64,000 nucleotides of DNA from Sphingobacterium detergens (GCF_003610355.1 NZ_RAPY01000001.1:1612001-1676000), one strand, 5' to 3'. Counted from the stretch's first letter, positions 43,628-53,753 are shown. Made by a program: numbers and translations. Notes: generated by a model from the sequence alone, not told the origin.

Positions 43628-44611
43628 CTATTGAACTGAAGGTTTTATTAGACGCCACCCCAATTGTAGCGATACTGCACAATGGTCAGACAGATCTTGC
43701 CCCGCCCTATTTTGAAAAAGTTTCTTTTGAACCTGATAGTTCTTTGCTTCAAATACGATCTGATCATTATTACGATAATAGATCTTATCAATGCCCTCAC
43801 AGTCATCTGTTAATTCCAATGCGGCCATGGCAACAAAGTTTTGCTCGCTCTGAGGTATCTTACCCCTATTTTTCAAATTCACCCATGCATCTGCCAAGCC
43901 TAATTCTCCCTGAAAGGAAACGATATTATCCAATGCGTACGCATAATGAGCATTAAAATCTCCCATGATTAACAAAGGTCGTCCTGCGGAGTTCTTTTGA
44001 ATATAGTTTTTCAATTGATTCAAGTTTTTCTGACGTGCTAGTGCCGCATTGGGATCATCCTGAGCTGTTGCATGTACATTGTAAACATCAATAAAAACCT
44101 CTCTTGCCAATTGAATGCGTGCATAGGAAAAACCCTTGGGAGTCAAACAATCCGCTCCATTACAAGCGTCCCACTTTACCCGCTCAAAGTCTTGGATCGG
44201 ATATTTCGACAACGTACTCAATCCATCACCAAAAGGTACACCGCCCATATTTTCCGTTCGATAACTATGTCTATTCTTGCTGTACAAAAACTTATTGTAG
44301 TTGAAATCCTCTTGCACATTCACAATATCAAAAGGATTTACCAGCTCGCCAATGGAAGTAATACTCGGAGCTCTTTCCGTTACAGCGCTTGAAATTAACT
44401 CTGGAAGACCGGCAATATTATAAGTTAATAAATTAAGCTTTCCCTCGCTGACATCAGGCATATCGACATACACCATGTTCATTGGTCTAACTCGTTTAGG
44501 TTTCAATTTGAATCCCAACATGATGCCTGCAGAAGCACAAACAGATAAAATAAGAACTTTACGAAGACCTTTAAGTCTAGTTTTCCTTTCGAACAATAAA
44601 TCTAACAACAT
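43628..44611 (-). CDS. membrane-anchored endonuclease/exonuclease/phosphatase-family protein
   Basis: About 327 residues. A hydrophobic anchor (VLILSVCASAGIMLGF) near the N-terminus is followed by an EEP/DNase I-like domain: LNLLTYNIAGLP, FDIVNVQEDF with the metal-binding Glu, YNVHATAQDDPN, the PLLIMGDFNAHY active-site segment and the closing SDHCAVSLQL. Members hydrolyse phosphodiesters in nucleic acids, sphingomyelin or phosphoinositides. A sphingomyelinase-like role is attractive in a sphingolipid-making lineage but unproven. ATG 44611 was chosen over a longer frame. An adjacent plus-strand frame at 43543-43956 is treated as a shadow. Confidence 0.82.
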   Translation of the reverse strand: MLLDLLFERKTRLKGLRKVLILSVCASAGIMLGFKLKPKRVRPMNMVYVDMPDVSEGKLNLLTYNIAGLPELISSAVTERAPSITSIGELVNPFDIVNVQEDFNYNKFLYSKNRHSYRTENMGGVPFGDGLSTLSKYPIQDFERVKWDACNGADCLTPKGFSYARIQLAREVFIDVYNVHATAQDDPNAALARQKNLNQLKNYIQKNSAGRPLLIMGDFNAHYAYALDNIVSFQGELGLADAWVNLKNRGKIPQSEQNFVAMAALELTDDCEGIDKIYYRNNDQIVFEAKNYQVQKKLFQNRAGQDLSDHCAVSLQLGWRLIKPSVQ

Positions 44612-44814
44612 GGACTGAATAATTTGTTCATTCCAAAAGTAAAATCCCAAGATTAGCTCAACTATATTCTTAAATTAATTTTATTTATAAAAATTATTTA
44701 CAAATTATTAATAACAAACAATTTATAAACACTTTAATGATAAAAGATTAATATCAAAATAGCTTTTGAGTTATCCTTTTCGAATATTTTTATGAAACCC
44801 CTAATAAGAATAAA

Positions 44815-45990
44815 ATGAGAAAGGTAGCCTTCTTTACAGAAATACTCGTTGAGGATTTCGACGGTGCATCTCGCACAATGTTTCAGCTGATAAACCGTAT
44901 TGATCAACAGAATTTTAAGTATTTCTTTATTTATGGTGGTGGCCCCACACAATTCCGGGACTTTCATTCGTACAAAGTACCTACGTTTAAAATACCAGTC
45001 AATGATGATTATTGTCTGGCTATTCCGCAGCTCATCAAAAAAAAGCTCGAACTGGCTTTGGATGAATTTGCACCGGACATCATTCATATCGCTACCCCAT
45101 CTCTCCTCGGTTTTTTTGCGTTAAATTATGCCAAACGTAGAAATATACCTGTATTAACCATCTACCACACACATTTTATATCCTACATAGCCTACTATTT
45201 TAAAAATATCCTCCCTCTGGTCAAACCCACCGAACAATGGATGAAACGAGCGATGAACAATTTTTATAACAAATGTGATATTGTCTATGTTCCCACCAAA
45301 TCTATCCTAACCGAGCTCCAACAGATTGGGCTTGAACAGGACGGCTTAAAACTCTGGCAAAGGGGCATTGATACGCAATTATTTACACCTCAAAAAAAGA
45401 ATAGCAGTTATATTCAACAACTGACCAAAAATGACAAACCAACGGTATTATTCGTTAGTCGGATCGTTTGGGAAAAAAATATCAAAACCTTAATCGATAT
45501 CTATCAGCAGATACAAGCCCAACAACTGGACTACAATTTTATAGTTGTCGGGGAAGGAACGGCCAAAGTAGCAGCAATGCAAGAAATGCCTAATGCTATT
45601 TTTCTGGGAAAAAAGACACATCAGGAACTTGCGGTACTGTACGCATCAGCGGATGTATTTGTTTTTCCTTCAGTTTCAGAAACCTACGGCAACGTTGTAG
45701 TCGAAGCATTGGCATCGGGCCTTCCATGTGTGATCGCTGATGGTGGCGGTTCAGCATCGCTTATTCAACATGGGACAACCGGATTTAAATGTCAGCCTGA
45801 AAATGCAGCTGGGTATGTCTATTATTTAAAGAAAATTCTCTCTGACAATGTGCTAAGAAAAAATCTGATTACAGCCGGTATTTCTTATGCAGGCCAATTA
45901 GATTGGACACGACTATCTCAACAGTACTTTGATGACATTGAATTACTTGCCGAAAAAACGCAAGACGCAGACCTCGCATGGGCAAATTAA
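44815..45990 (+). CDS. GT4-family glycosyltransferase
   Basis: A 391-residue cytoplasmic, membrane-associated glycosyltransferase of the GT-B fold. The N-terminal domain begins VAFFTEILVEDFDGASRT; the C-terminal nucleotide-sugar domain has VLFVSRIVWEKNIKTLIDIY, FIVVGEGTAK and the SVSETYGNVVVEALASGLPCV segment with the catalytic-type Glu pair. Similarity in layout to MgtA/SqdX-like glycolipid synthases suggests a lipid acceptor. It overlaps the next gene by 13 bases, giving a translationally coupled cassette. Confidence 0.9.
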   Translation: MRKVAFFTEILVEDFDGASRTMFQLINRIDQQNFKYFFIYGGGPTQFRDFHSYKVPTFKIPVNDDYCLAIPQLIKKKLELALDEFAPDIIHIATPSLLGFFALNYAKRRNIPVLTIYHTHFISYIAYYFKNILPLVKPTEQWMKRAMNNFYNKCDIVYVPTKSILTELQQIGLEQDGLKLWQRGIDTQLFTPQKKNSSYIQQLTKNDKPTVLFVSRIVWEKNIKTLIDIYQQIQAQQLDYNFIVVGEGTAKVAAMQEMPNAIFLGKKTHQELAVLYASADVFVFPSVSETYGNVVVEALASGLPCVIADGGGSASLIQHGTTGFKCQPENAAGYVYYLKKILSDNVLRKNLITAGISYAGQLDWTRLSQQYFDDIELLAEKTQDADLAWAN

Positions 45991-46979
45991 TAACATCCCG
46001 TCAATTGATCAAAGCTGTCTTTTTACTTTTGATCCTGACATCTATGGTAATTTTTGTAATCCACAGTGATCTTTCGGCGTTGAAAAAAGAGCTGTCAACG
46101 ATTGGCTACCGCTTTATTTTTATCGTATTTACAACTTTGGTTGCCTATCTTTTTGGAACGCTAGCCTGGTGGGTTTGCCTGGGCCCTTCAAAAAAAAAGA
46201 TCAATATTTTCGAACTTTTTGCCGTACGTCAAATTGGCGAAACTGTTGGACTCTTTAATCCCACCAGTATTATTGCCGGCGATTTATTGAAAGCCGAGCT
46301 GATAACCCGCTATGACATCCCTTTACAGCAGGGACTCAGTTCTGTCGCCATCTCACGCATTACAGCCATACTTTCCCAATTAAGCATTTTCTTACTGGCC
46401 ATGATCTGGCTGATGCTTTCACCCCTAAAAAACGAGGTGATGCAGTATACAGGATACGCTATCTATGTCGTATGTGCAGTCCTGCTGTTATTCGTCGTTT
46501 TAATATTCTACTGGCTAGTTTCCACCAAAACACCTCCTAAAAATAACTCTGCTGATACTTCATTTGTATCGAAAGCAAAAAATCAGCTTCAGAAATTACT
46601 TTGGGATACGAAAGACTTCTATCAACAACAAAATAAAGTATTTTGGTACTCCTACCTGCTGTTTGCGCTGCATTGGCTAATTGGTAGCCTGGAATTCTAT
46701 CTGATCTTAAAATTTCTGGCTGTCGATGTCAGGGTTATTCACGGATTAATTTTAGACATGAGCGTCATCCTATTTAAGAGTGCAGGCGCATTTATTCCCG
46801 GTCAACTGGGCGTTGAGGAAATATCCAACAAACTACTGCTTAGTATGATCGGAATTTCAGGTGGAAGTATCTGGTTGAGCGTCTCTCTCCTGCGCCGTGG
46901 CCGCCAGGTATTCTGGACAGCTATTGGCGCTATATTTTATCTATGCATCAAAAGAAAAACTGTACATGTTACCATCTGA
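45978..46979 (+). CDS. LPG-synthase-TM/UPF0104 flippase-like membrane protein
   Basis: A 333-residue protein with about eight hydrophobic helices. The family signs are FELFAVRQIGETVGLFNPTSIIAGDLLKAELI near residue 80 and the late FIPGQLGVEEISN, as in the transmembrane part of lysyl-phosphatidylglycerol synthases (UPF0104). The catalytic aminoacyl-transferase domain is absent. Such proteins are proposed to move lipids or lipid-linked intermediates. It is placed between two glycosyltransferase genes with overlaps on both sides, so a role in flipping their glycolipid product is a reasonable inference. Confidence 0.85.
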   Translation: MGKLITSRQLIKAVFLLLILTSMVIFVIHSDLSALKKELSTIGYRFIFIVFTTLVAYLFGTLAWWVCLGPSKKKINIFELFAVRQIGETVGLFNPTSIIAGDLLKAELITRYDIPLQQGLSSVAISRITAILSQLSIFLLAMIWLMLSPLKNEVMQYTGYAIYVVCAVLLLFVVLIFYWLVSTKTPPKNNSADTSFVSKAKNQLQKLLWDTKDFYQQQNKVFWYSYLLFALHWLIGSLEFYLILKFLAVDVRVIHGLILDMSVILFKSAGAFIPGQLGVEEISNKLLLSMIGISGGSIWLSVSLLRRGRQVFWTAIGAIFYLCIKRKTVHVTI

Positions 46980-48225
46980 AATAGAAATTTTGTTTATCAG
47001 CCATAAATATCCACCTGCGATTGGAGGGATGGAAAAACAGAGCTTTGAGCTCATTAATAATGCTGCGCTCTATCTCAAAGTACATACAATCGTTTATGAC
47101 AACGAAGAGTCCATTTTGACGTTCTTCTTTCGCCTAAATCAACGTATCTTATCCAAAATTAAAGACAATCCGGGCATTCGCCTTCTTCATTTTAACGATG
47201 GATTAATTGCTGCTTTAGCATCTTTTCACAAGGGCTACGATCATTTAAAAAAAGTTGTTACCCTTCATGGCCTTGATATTGTTTTTCCTTTTCCTTATTT
47301 CCAACGTAAAGTAATACCCCATTTCAATACATTTGATCAGGTTATTGCGGTCAGTCAGGCCACCGCCGAAGCCGCTCAATCGCGTGGTATTGATTCTTCC
47401 AGGATCTCAGTTATCCCAAATGGAGTAGACCCTGCCCTTCCCAACACTGCTTTAATACCAGATAAGCACAGGGATTTCACCGAAACTGAGCATCTTCAAT
47501 TAAAGAGGAATACCCCACCTCCGCCTTACTTTATCACACTTGGAAGGCCAGTAAAGCGTAAAGGGTTCTCCTGGTTGATGCAGCAAGTCATTCCTGCCCT
47601 TCATGGCAATTTCAAGCTCCTAATGGTCGGGCCATTTGATCAAAAACCAACCTTGAAAGAACGTCTGCTCAATCTTTTACCAGCTAAACTCTACCATCTG
47701 TCCACCTTATTCTTGGGGCATCCAACTGATCAACAAGAAATGCGCATATTATTGAAAACTTATCCCGAAAAAATCCAGCACCTGGGAAAAGTTCCCTTCG
47801 CCCAATTAAAACATCTTCTTGCAAATGCGCAGGCTTTCCTGATGCCCAATATCCACGTACCGGGAGATATGGAAGGTTTCGGTCTGGTTTGTCTTGAAGC
47901 ATCTTCAGCAGGAACTGTTGTCGTAGCCTCCGAATTGGAAGGAATCACGAGTGCAATTACTCACAATCACAACGGCATTTTGCTCAACAGTCAGGATACT
48001 GATGCATGGATCGGGCAATTGCAATCCATTTTGGATAATCCCGACCATTATCAAAATCTTGGGCAACAATTTAAGAACAACACCAGTGCAGATTTCAGCT
48101 GGGATATCATGGCCAGAAGCTATTGTCAGACCTTCATCGAACTCTGCCAAAAACCACAGCCAGACGATAAACTTAGCTCTTTCACAAATGAAGAATCCGT
48201 TCGTAGTAATGTTTTATTGACTTAA
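46966..48225 (+). CDS. GT4-family glycosyltransferase (second)
   Basis: A 419-residue GT-B glycosyltransferase. The start MLPSEIEILFISHKYPPAIGGMEKQS has the typical N-terminal glycine-rich acceptor loop, followed by HGLDIVFPFPY, IPNGVDP, FITLGRPVKRKGFSW and the closing DMEGFGLVCLEASSAGTVVVAS with the conserved Glu. The ATG at 46966 overlaps the end of the flippase-like gene by 14 bases; a longer frame exists but lacks the family start. Its 3' end overlaps the convergent desaturase gene by 44 bases. Confidence 0.88.
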   Translation: MLPSEIEILFISHKYPPAIGGMEKQSFELINNAALYLKVHTIVYDNEESILTFFFRLNQRILSKIKDNPGIRLLHFNDGLIAALASFHKGYDHLKKVVTLHGLDIVFPFPYFQRKVIPHFNTFDQVIAVSQATAEAAQSRGIDSSRISVIPNGVDPALPNTALIPDKHRDFTETEHLQLKRNTPPPPYFITLGRPVKRKGFSWLMQQVIPALHGNFKLLMVGPFDQKPTLKERLLNLLPAKLYHLSTLFLGHPTDQQEMRILLKTYPEKIQHLGKVPFAQLKHLLANAQAFLMPNIHVPGDMEGFGLVCLEASSAGTVVVASELEGITSAITHNHNGILLNSQDTDAWIGQLQSILDNPDHYQNLGQQFKNNTSADFSWDIMARSYCQTFIELCQKPQPDDKLSSFTNEESVRSNVLLT

Positions 48226-49402
48226 AGAAAATCAACTGAATTATGGTGGTTATTGAGAGGACAAGCTGTGCGGGAAAAGAAAAGAAAGTAATTGCTATAA
48301 ATAGCAACAACAAAAAAAGACGTAACATTTCGAGCGGAAAGACCCATTTCTCATGCTCCAACAATCCACCGATACAGATGACACTGCACAGAATAAAAAG
48401 ACCACCAACAAGCAATTGTACAGTATTTTGATAATTACCATAAAGCAAAAAGAAAAACAGAAGTCCCATGGTTAGCATCGATTGGAAAAAAATATATTGA
48501 CTCAATCTCTTTCCGTGTACCTGAACTTTGGTTCCCGCAAAGATTTTCTGTTCCAATTCGTCCCTAATTTCAGGTTGTATATCATCGGGGCGGCCAAATA
48601 TCGTCCGAATCTTGTTTCTAAATCCCTTCGCACGATTAAAAGACATCCCTATTTCAAAAAGATAATGAAAATGCTGCCAAAGGAACGTGTACCGATGAAT
48701 GGGTTTGGTCAGCCCATAGACACAGGGTTCTTCTTTCTTTTCAGCAATAAAAGTTCCAAACATTTTATCCCAAATAATCAAAATATCACCATAGTTCTTG
48801 TCCAAATAAATCTCATTGCTACTATGATGTACACGGTGATGAGATGGGGTGACAAGAATTTTTTCAAGAATACCCAGACTACCCACCGTTTGCGTATGAG
48901 AAAAAAATGGATACACGCCATGAATCAATAAGATTGCGGTCATCATAAAAGGTGGAAAACCCAAAAGTGGAATAAAGGCCCAGAACAAAGAACGAAATAC
49001 TGCCTGAAAAATAGTAATCCTTGCTGCAACGGTAAAATTATAATCTTCACTTTGATGATGAACCACATGTGCTGCCCATAGCAGATTTATCTCATGACTG
49101 TAACGATGATACCAATACCACAAAAAATCTGTGAATAGAAAAAGCAGGATCCATGTCCAAAGATTCGCTTCAATATGGAAGATTGCAAATTTTTGATAGA
49201 TCCACACAAAGAAAAAGTAGAACAAGCTAACTGAAAACATATCGCACATGCGTTCGACGATACCGACATTGAGATTAGCGATAGATTCATCAAAGGTATA
49301 ATATCGCTTTTGTTTCTTCAGACTATACCAATACTCCAACAGCATCAACACCAAAAACAAAGGGATAATAAAAGCTAAAAAATTAAGTCTTCCTGTATCC
49401 AT
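48182..49402 (-). CDS. fatty acid hydroxylase / sterol desaturase-family enzyme
   Basis: A 406-residue integral membrane di-iron enzyme. Helices in the first 90 residues lead to the His clusters HRYSHE, HHQSED and HHRVHH with a later WQHFHYLF, as needed for two irons. The C-terminal third is an additional block of four or five hydrophobic helices. Length and layout resemble alkylglycerol monooxygenase (TMEM195-like) proteins as much as fatty acid hydroxylases. Probably modifies membrane lipids, in line with the neighbouring glycolipid genes. Tail-to-tail overlap with the preceding glycosyltransferase gene. Confidence 0.85.
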   Translation of the reverse strand: MDTGRLNFLAFIIPLFLVLMLLEYWYSLKKQKRYYTFDESIANLNVGIVERMCDMFSVSLFYFFFVWIYQKFAIFHIEANLWTWILLFLFTDFLWYWYHRYSHEINLLWAAHVVHHQSEDYNFTVAARITIFQAVFRSLFWAFIPLLGFPPFMMTAILLIHGVYPFFSHTQTVGSLGILEKILVTPSHHRVHHSSNEIYLDKNYGDILIIWDKMFGTFIAEKKEEPCVYGLTKPIHRYTFLWQHFHYLFEIGMSFNRAKGFRNKIRTIFGRPDDIQPEIRDELEQKIFAGTKVQVHGKRLSQYIFFQSMLTMGLLFFFLLYGNYQNTVQLLVGGLFILCSVICIGGLLEHEKWVFPLEMLRLFLLLLFIAITFFSFPAQLVLSITTIIQLIFFKSIKHYYERILHL

Positions 49403-49738
49403 GCTTGCTTATTTTGAAATAATAACTTCTTTGCATCGACCACCTTGTGGAACTAAATTCCAAAGATTTTTTATTATTTAACAATCAATTCCGAATCAGG
49501 TTTTCATTTTATATTTTTCTGTTTATAAAACCCTCATTCTCCCACGAGCATCAACATTTATGAAAATCGACTGAAGGTTCTTGCTCCCCAATCATCCGGG
49601 TATAGCGAGCCAATTGATGCCTTATTTAAAAAATAAGAATTAATAAAAACAGATATTTCCACAAAAAAGCCCTCAAAAAAAATTTCTGAGGGCTGATCAA
49701 ATTATATAAATTCGAGAATAACGTATTCTTTACGATCG
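49403..49738. other. intergenic region, terminator only
   Basis: About 335 bases between co-oriented minus-strand genes. The promoter of the desaturase gene must lie in the left part. Apart from the terminator at 49662-49695 nothing was recognised. Confidence 0.4.
49662..49695 (-). terminator. terminator of the EmrAB-TolC operon
   Basis: AGCCCTCA (49668-49675) pairs with TGAGGGCT (49688-49695); on the minus strand the stem is followed by T6. It lies 44 bases after the emrB-type stop. Confidence 0.8.
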
Positions 49739-51322
49739 CTAGTGAACACTTGACATATCCACCTGGGTTTTGCCCTGTTTGATCATCAGTACAAAAGGTA
49801 CACAGATTAAAAATACAACACCCAAATACAGGAATACATCCATATACGACAATACCGTAGCCTGTTTCATGACAGTCATGTCCAGTATCTGGTGAGCTTT
49901 GGCCAATGCCTCATTTGGGGCAAAGCCTTTCGCCTGAAAACTCATTTGCAACTGTTGCACACGTTGCTGTACCTCAAACTTACTGGGATCTAGGTTAGCA
50001 ACCAAATCAACACGATGTTTTTGAGAGTCACGTGCAATAAATGTTGTGATCAACGCAATACCAAATGAACCACCAAGCTGACGCATCATACCAGTAAATG
50101 CCGCTCCCTCTCCAATGGATCTTCCATGTAGCGTAGATAACGACAATGTCATTACCGGTACAAACAATAAGCCCAGACCTACACCACGAAGGATAAGTGG
50201 CCAAAACATATGTTCAGATCCCGTGTCATTTGTCATCAGGCTGTACATCCAGAAACAAAAGCCAAAGAAGATGCTCAAACCAACCGCAACCATATATTTC
50301 TGCGGAACACCATTCTGAATCATTTTACCAATAAAAGGCATCATGATTCCGGTCATGATTGAACTTGGTAACAGGAGCAAACCTGCATCTGTTGCGGTCC
50401 ATCCCAATATGGATTGTGTATAGATCGGAATAATAAAAGTCGATCCAAATAAACCAAATCCAAGGATAAAACTCATCACAACCCCTACCTGGAGGTTTTT
50501 ATCACGCAGTACCCTTAGGTTAACAATAGGTTTGTCATACACCAGCTCTCGCCAGATGAAGAACAGCAATCCGAATACAGATAAAATCGATAATCCTAAA
50601 ATTAATGGATCATCAAACCAATCGTCCTGTTGACCATGTTCTAATACAAACTGGAGTGAACCAATAAACATAATCAAAAAGATCATACCGAACCAATCCA
50701 CCTCTTTTGCCGATTGCTTCTGGCTATATTTAGGACTGCGTACAAAGGACATTGTCAGCAAAGTAGCAATGATTCCCAATGGCACATTGATATAAAAAAT
50801 ATAAGGCCAGGAGAAATTGTCTATGATATAACCACCCAGTGGTGGACCCAAGGTTGGACCAATGATAACCCCCATACCGTAAATCGCTTGCGCCATACTC
50901 CGTTTCTCTTTAGGGTAACTTTCGGTGATAATGGTCTGTGCGGTCACCAATAAGGCTCCCCCACCCATCCCCTGCAAAAAGCGAAATGCCACAAGCTCCC
51001 AGATATTGGTCGCGTTACCACATAAAAATGAAGATATTGTAAATATGACAATTGACGCTGCAAAGTAATTACGTCTTCCAAACTGTTGGGACAACCAACT
51101 GGTCATCGGAATAACGATTACGTTTGCAATGGCATAAGCCGTAATAACCCAAGCCACGTCTGTCAATGTTGCCCCCAACGAACCTTTCATATCGTTTAAG
51201 GCCACATTCACAATCGTCGTATCCACGATTTCCAGCAGGGCACAGAGCACAGCCGTAATCGTGATGACTACGCGTCGAAAACCATATTCAACCAGACTAT
51301 CTTGTTGATTTATATTTTCCAT
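49739..51322 (-). CDS. DHA2-family MFS drug exporter (EmrB/QacA-type)
   Basis: A 527-residue, 14-helix major facilitator. Motif A appears as WLSQQFGRRNYFAAS, motif C as MGVIIGPTLGPPLGGYI, and the DHA2-typical VDTTIVNVALNDM (D/E in helix 1) is present. With the adaptor and TolC-type channel encoded just upstream it would form a tripartite EmrAB-TolC pump that moves drugs across both membranes. It starts 2 bases after the adaptor gene and ends the operon. Confidence 0.94.
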   Translation of the reverse strand: MENINQQDSLVEYGFRRVVITITAVLCALLEIVDTTIVNVALNDMKGSLGATLTDVAWVITAYAIANVIVIPMTSWLSQQFGRRNYFAASIVIFTISSFLCGNATNIWELVAFRFLQGMGGGALLVTAQTIITESYPKEKRSMAQAIYGMGVIIGPTLGPPLGGYIIDNFSWPYIFYINVPLGIIATLLTMSFVRSPKYSQKQSAKEVDWFGMIFLIMFIGSLQFVLEHGQQDDWFDDPLILGLSILSVFGLLFFIWRELVYDKPIVNLRVLRDKNLQVGVVMSFILGFGLFGSTFIIPIYTQSILGWTATDAGLLLLPSSIMTGIMMPFIGKMIQNGVPQKYMVAVGLSIFFGFCFWMYSLMTNDTGSEHMFWPLILRGVGLGLLFVPVMTLSLSTLHGRSIGEGAAFTGMMRQLGGSFGIALITTFIARDSQKHRVDLVANLDPSKFEVQQRVQQLQMSFQAKGFAPNEALAKAHQILDMTVMKQATVLSYMDVFLYLGVVFLICVPFVLMIKQGKTQVDMSSVH

Positions 51323-51324
51323 AG

Positions 51325-52428
51325 TTATTGAACATGCACATCTACGTCAGCATTCATGCCCGGTCTGAGCAAAGCCACATTTTCAGCTTTATTATCTTTT
51401 GACAATTTGATTTTTACCGGCAGACGTTGTACCGTCTTCACAAAGTTACCCGTCGCATTATCCGGAGGCAGCAAGGAGAAACGTGAACCTGTAGCTGGAG
51501 AAAATGAATTGACTTCACCTTCAAATTCGATATTTGGATAAGCATCCACTTTAATACCCACTTTTTGACCCGGTTTCATTTTTTGTAATTGTGTCTCTTT
51601 AAAATTCGCCACAACCCAAGTTTCAATATTATCAACAATGTAAAATAAAGACTGACCAGGGTTGATCATCTGCCCAGGTTGCACTTTGATATTGGATACC
51701 TGACCATCTACCGAAGCCAATACTGCGGTATAAGACAGATTCAATTTCGCAGCTTCCAATTGCGCTTTCGCTCTTTTTATATTTGCCTCAGCTACAGACG
51801 TTTGCTTCGAAGCTACTGTAGTCTTACTCACGATTGCATTGCGTTGAGAAGCACTGGCATTACGTTGTTGTTGCAGGATTTCGACTTGTTTATCCGCTTC
51901 CAACTTGGTCGTCAAAGCCTGCTCATATTGCTGTTTTGTAATCGACTGATTGTTATATAGATTTTGGTAACGAATATAATCGTTATTCGCTTGTTTCGCA
52001 CGGATACGTGCGGCATCAATGCTACCCGAATTTGACTGTATTGTTGCGTCAGAAATCGCTACATTGGCAGATGATGCTGAAACGTCCGCTTTTGATACAT
52101 CAAAGCTACTTTCCGCAGCAGCCAATGCAGCAGCAGCTTCATCTACTCGAACTTGATAATCTTGGCTTTCGATTGTGAACAAGGTATCCCCTTTCTTCAC
52201 CAAATCGTTATCCTTGACGTAAACCTTGGAAATAAATCCACCAACCCGAGGAATGATCGGACTCATATTTTTTTCAACCTGCGCATCGTCGGTAGTCTCA
52301 TGTGCTTGACCGTGCAAGTATTTATAACCACCATAAGCCCCGCCTAAGATGACCAAAGCGGCTAGAATAATTGTGAATTTTTTATTTGTACCCTTTTTTT
52401 CAGGTGCGTTTTCAACTGTATTTTCCAT
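51325..52428 (-). CDS. EmrA/HlyD-type membrane fusion protein
   Basis: A 367-residue adaptor with one N-terminal helix (FTIILAALVILGGAYGGYKYL), a lipoyl half at VGGFISKVYVKDNDLVKKGDTLFTI, a long Ala/Gln/Ser-rich coiled coil (about 85-200), the second lipoyl half LSYTAVLASVDGQVSNI and a C-terminal beta-domain. It links the MFS pump to the TolC-type channel. It is 14 bases downstream of the TolC-type gene. The N-terminal anchor, rather than a lipobox, agrees with the EmrA group. Confidence 0.93.
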   Translation of the reverse strand: MENTVENAPEKKGTNKKFTIILAALVILGGAYGGYKYLHGQAHETTDDAQVEKNMSPIIPRVGGFISKVYVKDNDLVKKGDTLFTIESQDYQVRVDEAAAALAAAESSFDVSKADVSASSANVAISDATIQSNSGSIDAARIRAKQANNDYIRYQNLYNNQSITKQQYEQALTTKLEADKQVEILQQQRNASASQRNAIVSKTTVASKQTSVAEANIKRAKAQLEAAKLNLSYTAVLASVDGQVSNIKVQPGQMINPGQSLFYIVDNIETWVVANFKETQLQKMKPGQKVGIKVDAYPNIEFEGEVNSFSPATGSRFSLLPPDNATGNFVKTVQRLPVKIKLSKDNKAENVALLRPGMNADVDVHVQ

Positions 52429-52442
52429 GTCTAGATTAATTG

Positions 52443-53753
52443 CTATTTAATGTTTAACGACCCATTTGCCAATTGCAGGTCATAGTATTTTTCAATTGTG
52501 TTTGCCTTGCTTATCGCTAGATTTATTTTGCTCTGAAGCTGTTGTACATCAGCGGTCAATAAATCGTCCGTATCCGCAATACCATTATCATATTTATCCT
52601 TTGTGATGCGATAATTTTCAACGGCCTGATCTACCGCCTGATGGTACACCACATCCTGTTTTTGGGCCAACATATAGTTTTCATTTGCCTGTTGCACCTG
52701 AACCTTTACCCGATCATTGAGCAGTTCCAGATTCTCATCAATTTCCTTGATCCGATTTTTGACGACATTGACCTCTCTTTTGTTCTTATACAAAGAACCA
52801 ATATCATAAGATACCCCAACACCTACCATTGCCGCGTTGGTTACCGTAACGACCTTCTGTAGACCAAAAGCATTGTAACCTGCCGTTGCCGAAACCATTG
52901 GCAATGTCGAAGACTTCGTCACTTTCAATTGATCTTCGGCAACTTTACGTTGAGAAGCCAACGATTTTAGATCCGAACGCTCAGTTTTTGCAGTTTCATA
53001 AGAAGCTTTCAATCCGAGGTCAATTCCAGTTACCTCAGCCAGATTAATTTGATCCAATTGTGTATCCTCCGCAATTTTCAGCAAATTAGCCAATTGATAA
53101 TTTAGCACCTTAATATTCTTCTGCGCTTCCTGTAGCGAAACCTGATAATTAGACAGCTGCAATTCCGCTTTAAGCAGATCGTTTCTTGCAATCAGCCCAT
53201 TATCCAACATCGCCTTAAAGTCTGAAACACGTTGCTCAGATTGCTTAATATTTTCAGCAATCAACAGATTGGTTTGCTGCGCTTTATATAAATTCAGATA
53301 AAGTGCTATCGCACGTGAAGCCAATTGTTCTTTACTTGCTACAGCATTCCATTGTTCGGCTTGTAGCACATCTTTTGCTATCGCTATTCCCCCTTTGATC
53401 CTACCCCCGGTATAAATAGGCATGCTGACAGATGCCTGCCCCAACCACAGCTGATTTGCTGCGATATCCGGAGCCGAGCCACCCTCACCAAGTGCCAACT
53501 TCAGATTCACATTAGGTGTAGTCATCGCCATGTATTGCCCGCTCAATTTTGCATCAGGAAGCTGTTTCGATTTGGCACTCTCGACCTCTAGCTGTCTTCC
53601 CAATACTTTGGTATCGGCAGTTTTCGCTTCCACACTTTGGTTTGCAGCCATGTGAATTATTTCTTCCAAGCTCAGGTGTTTGTTGTCTTGTGCCAGCAAA
53701 CCCAGAGGACTCAAAAGCAATAAAGCACTTAAATTGGCCAACTTATTTTTCAT
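52443..53753 (-). CDS. TolC-family outer-membrane channel
   Basis: A 436-residue outer-membrane factor with a signal peptide (LLLLSPLGLLAQ) and no lipobox, unlike the two RND-linked channels. Long helical repeats alternate with strand-forming SVSMPIYTGGRIKG and MVGVGVSYDIGSLYKN segments. The C-terminal NYRITKDKYDNGIADTDDLLTAD fits the TolC helix pattern. It serves the EmrAB pump. Its start overlaps the TetR gene by 11 bases. Confidence 0.9.
   Translation of the reverse strand: MKNKLANLSALLLLSPLGLLAQDNKHLSLEEIIHMAANQSVEAKTADTKVLGRQLEVESAKSKQLPDAKLSGQYMAMTTPNVNLKLALGEGGSAPDIAANQLWLGQASVSMPIYTGGRIKGGIAIAKDVLQAEQWNAVASKEQLASRAIALYLNLYKAQQTNLLIAENIKQSEQRVSDFKAMLDNGLIARNDLLKAELQLSNYQVSLQEAQKNIKVLNYQLANLLKIAEDTQLDQINLAEVTGIDLGLKASYETAKTERSDLKSLASQRKVAEDQLKVTKSSTLPMVSATAGYNAFGLQKVVTVTNAAMVGVGVSYDIGSLYKNKREVNVVKNRIKEIDENLELLNDRVKVQVQQANENYMLAQKQDVVYHQAVDQAVENYRITKDKYDNGIADTDDLLTADVQQLQSKINLAISKANTIEKYYDLQLANGSLNIK

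Noticed and set aside
43543..43956. A 137-codon plus-strand frame opposite the EEP hydrolase gene
   Set aside because: Most of it is antisense to a conserved gene, with no recognised motif.
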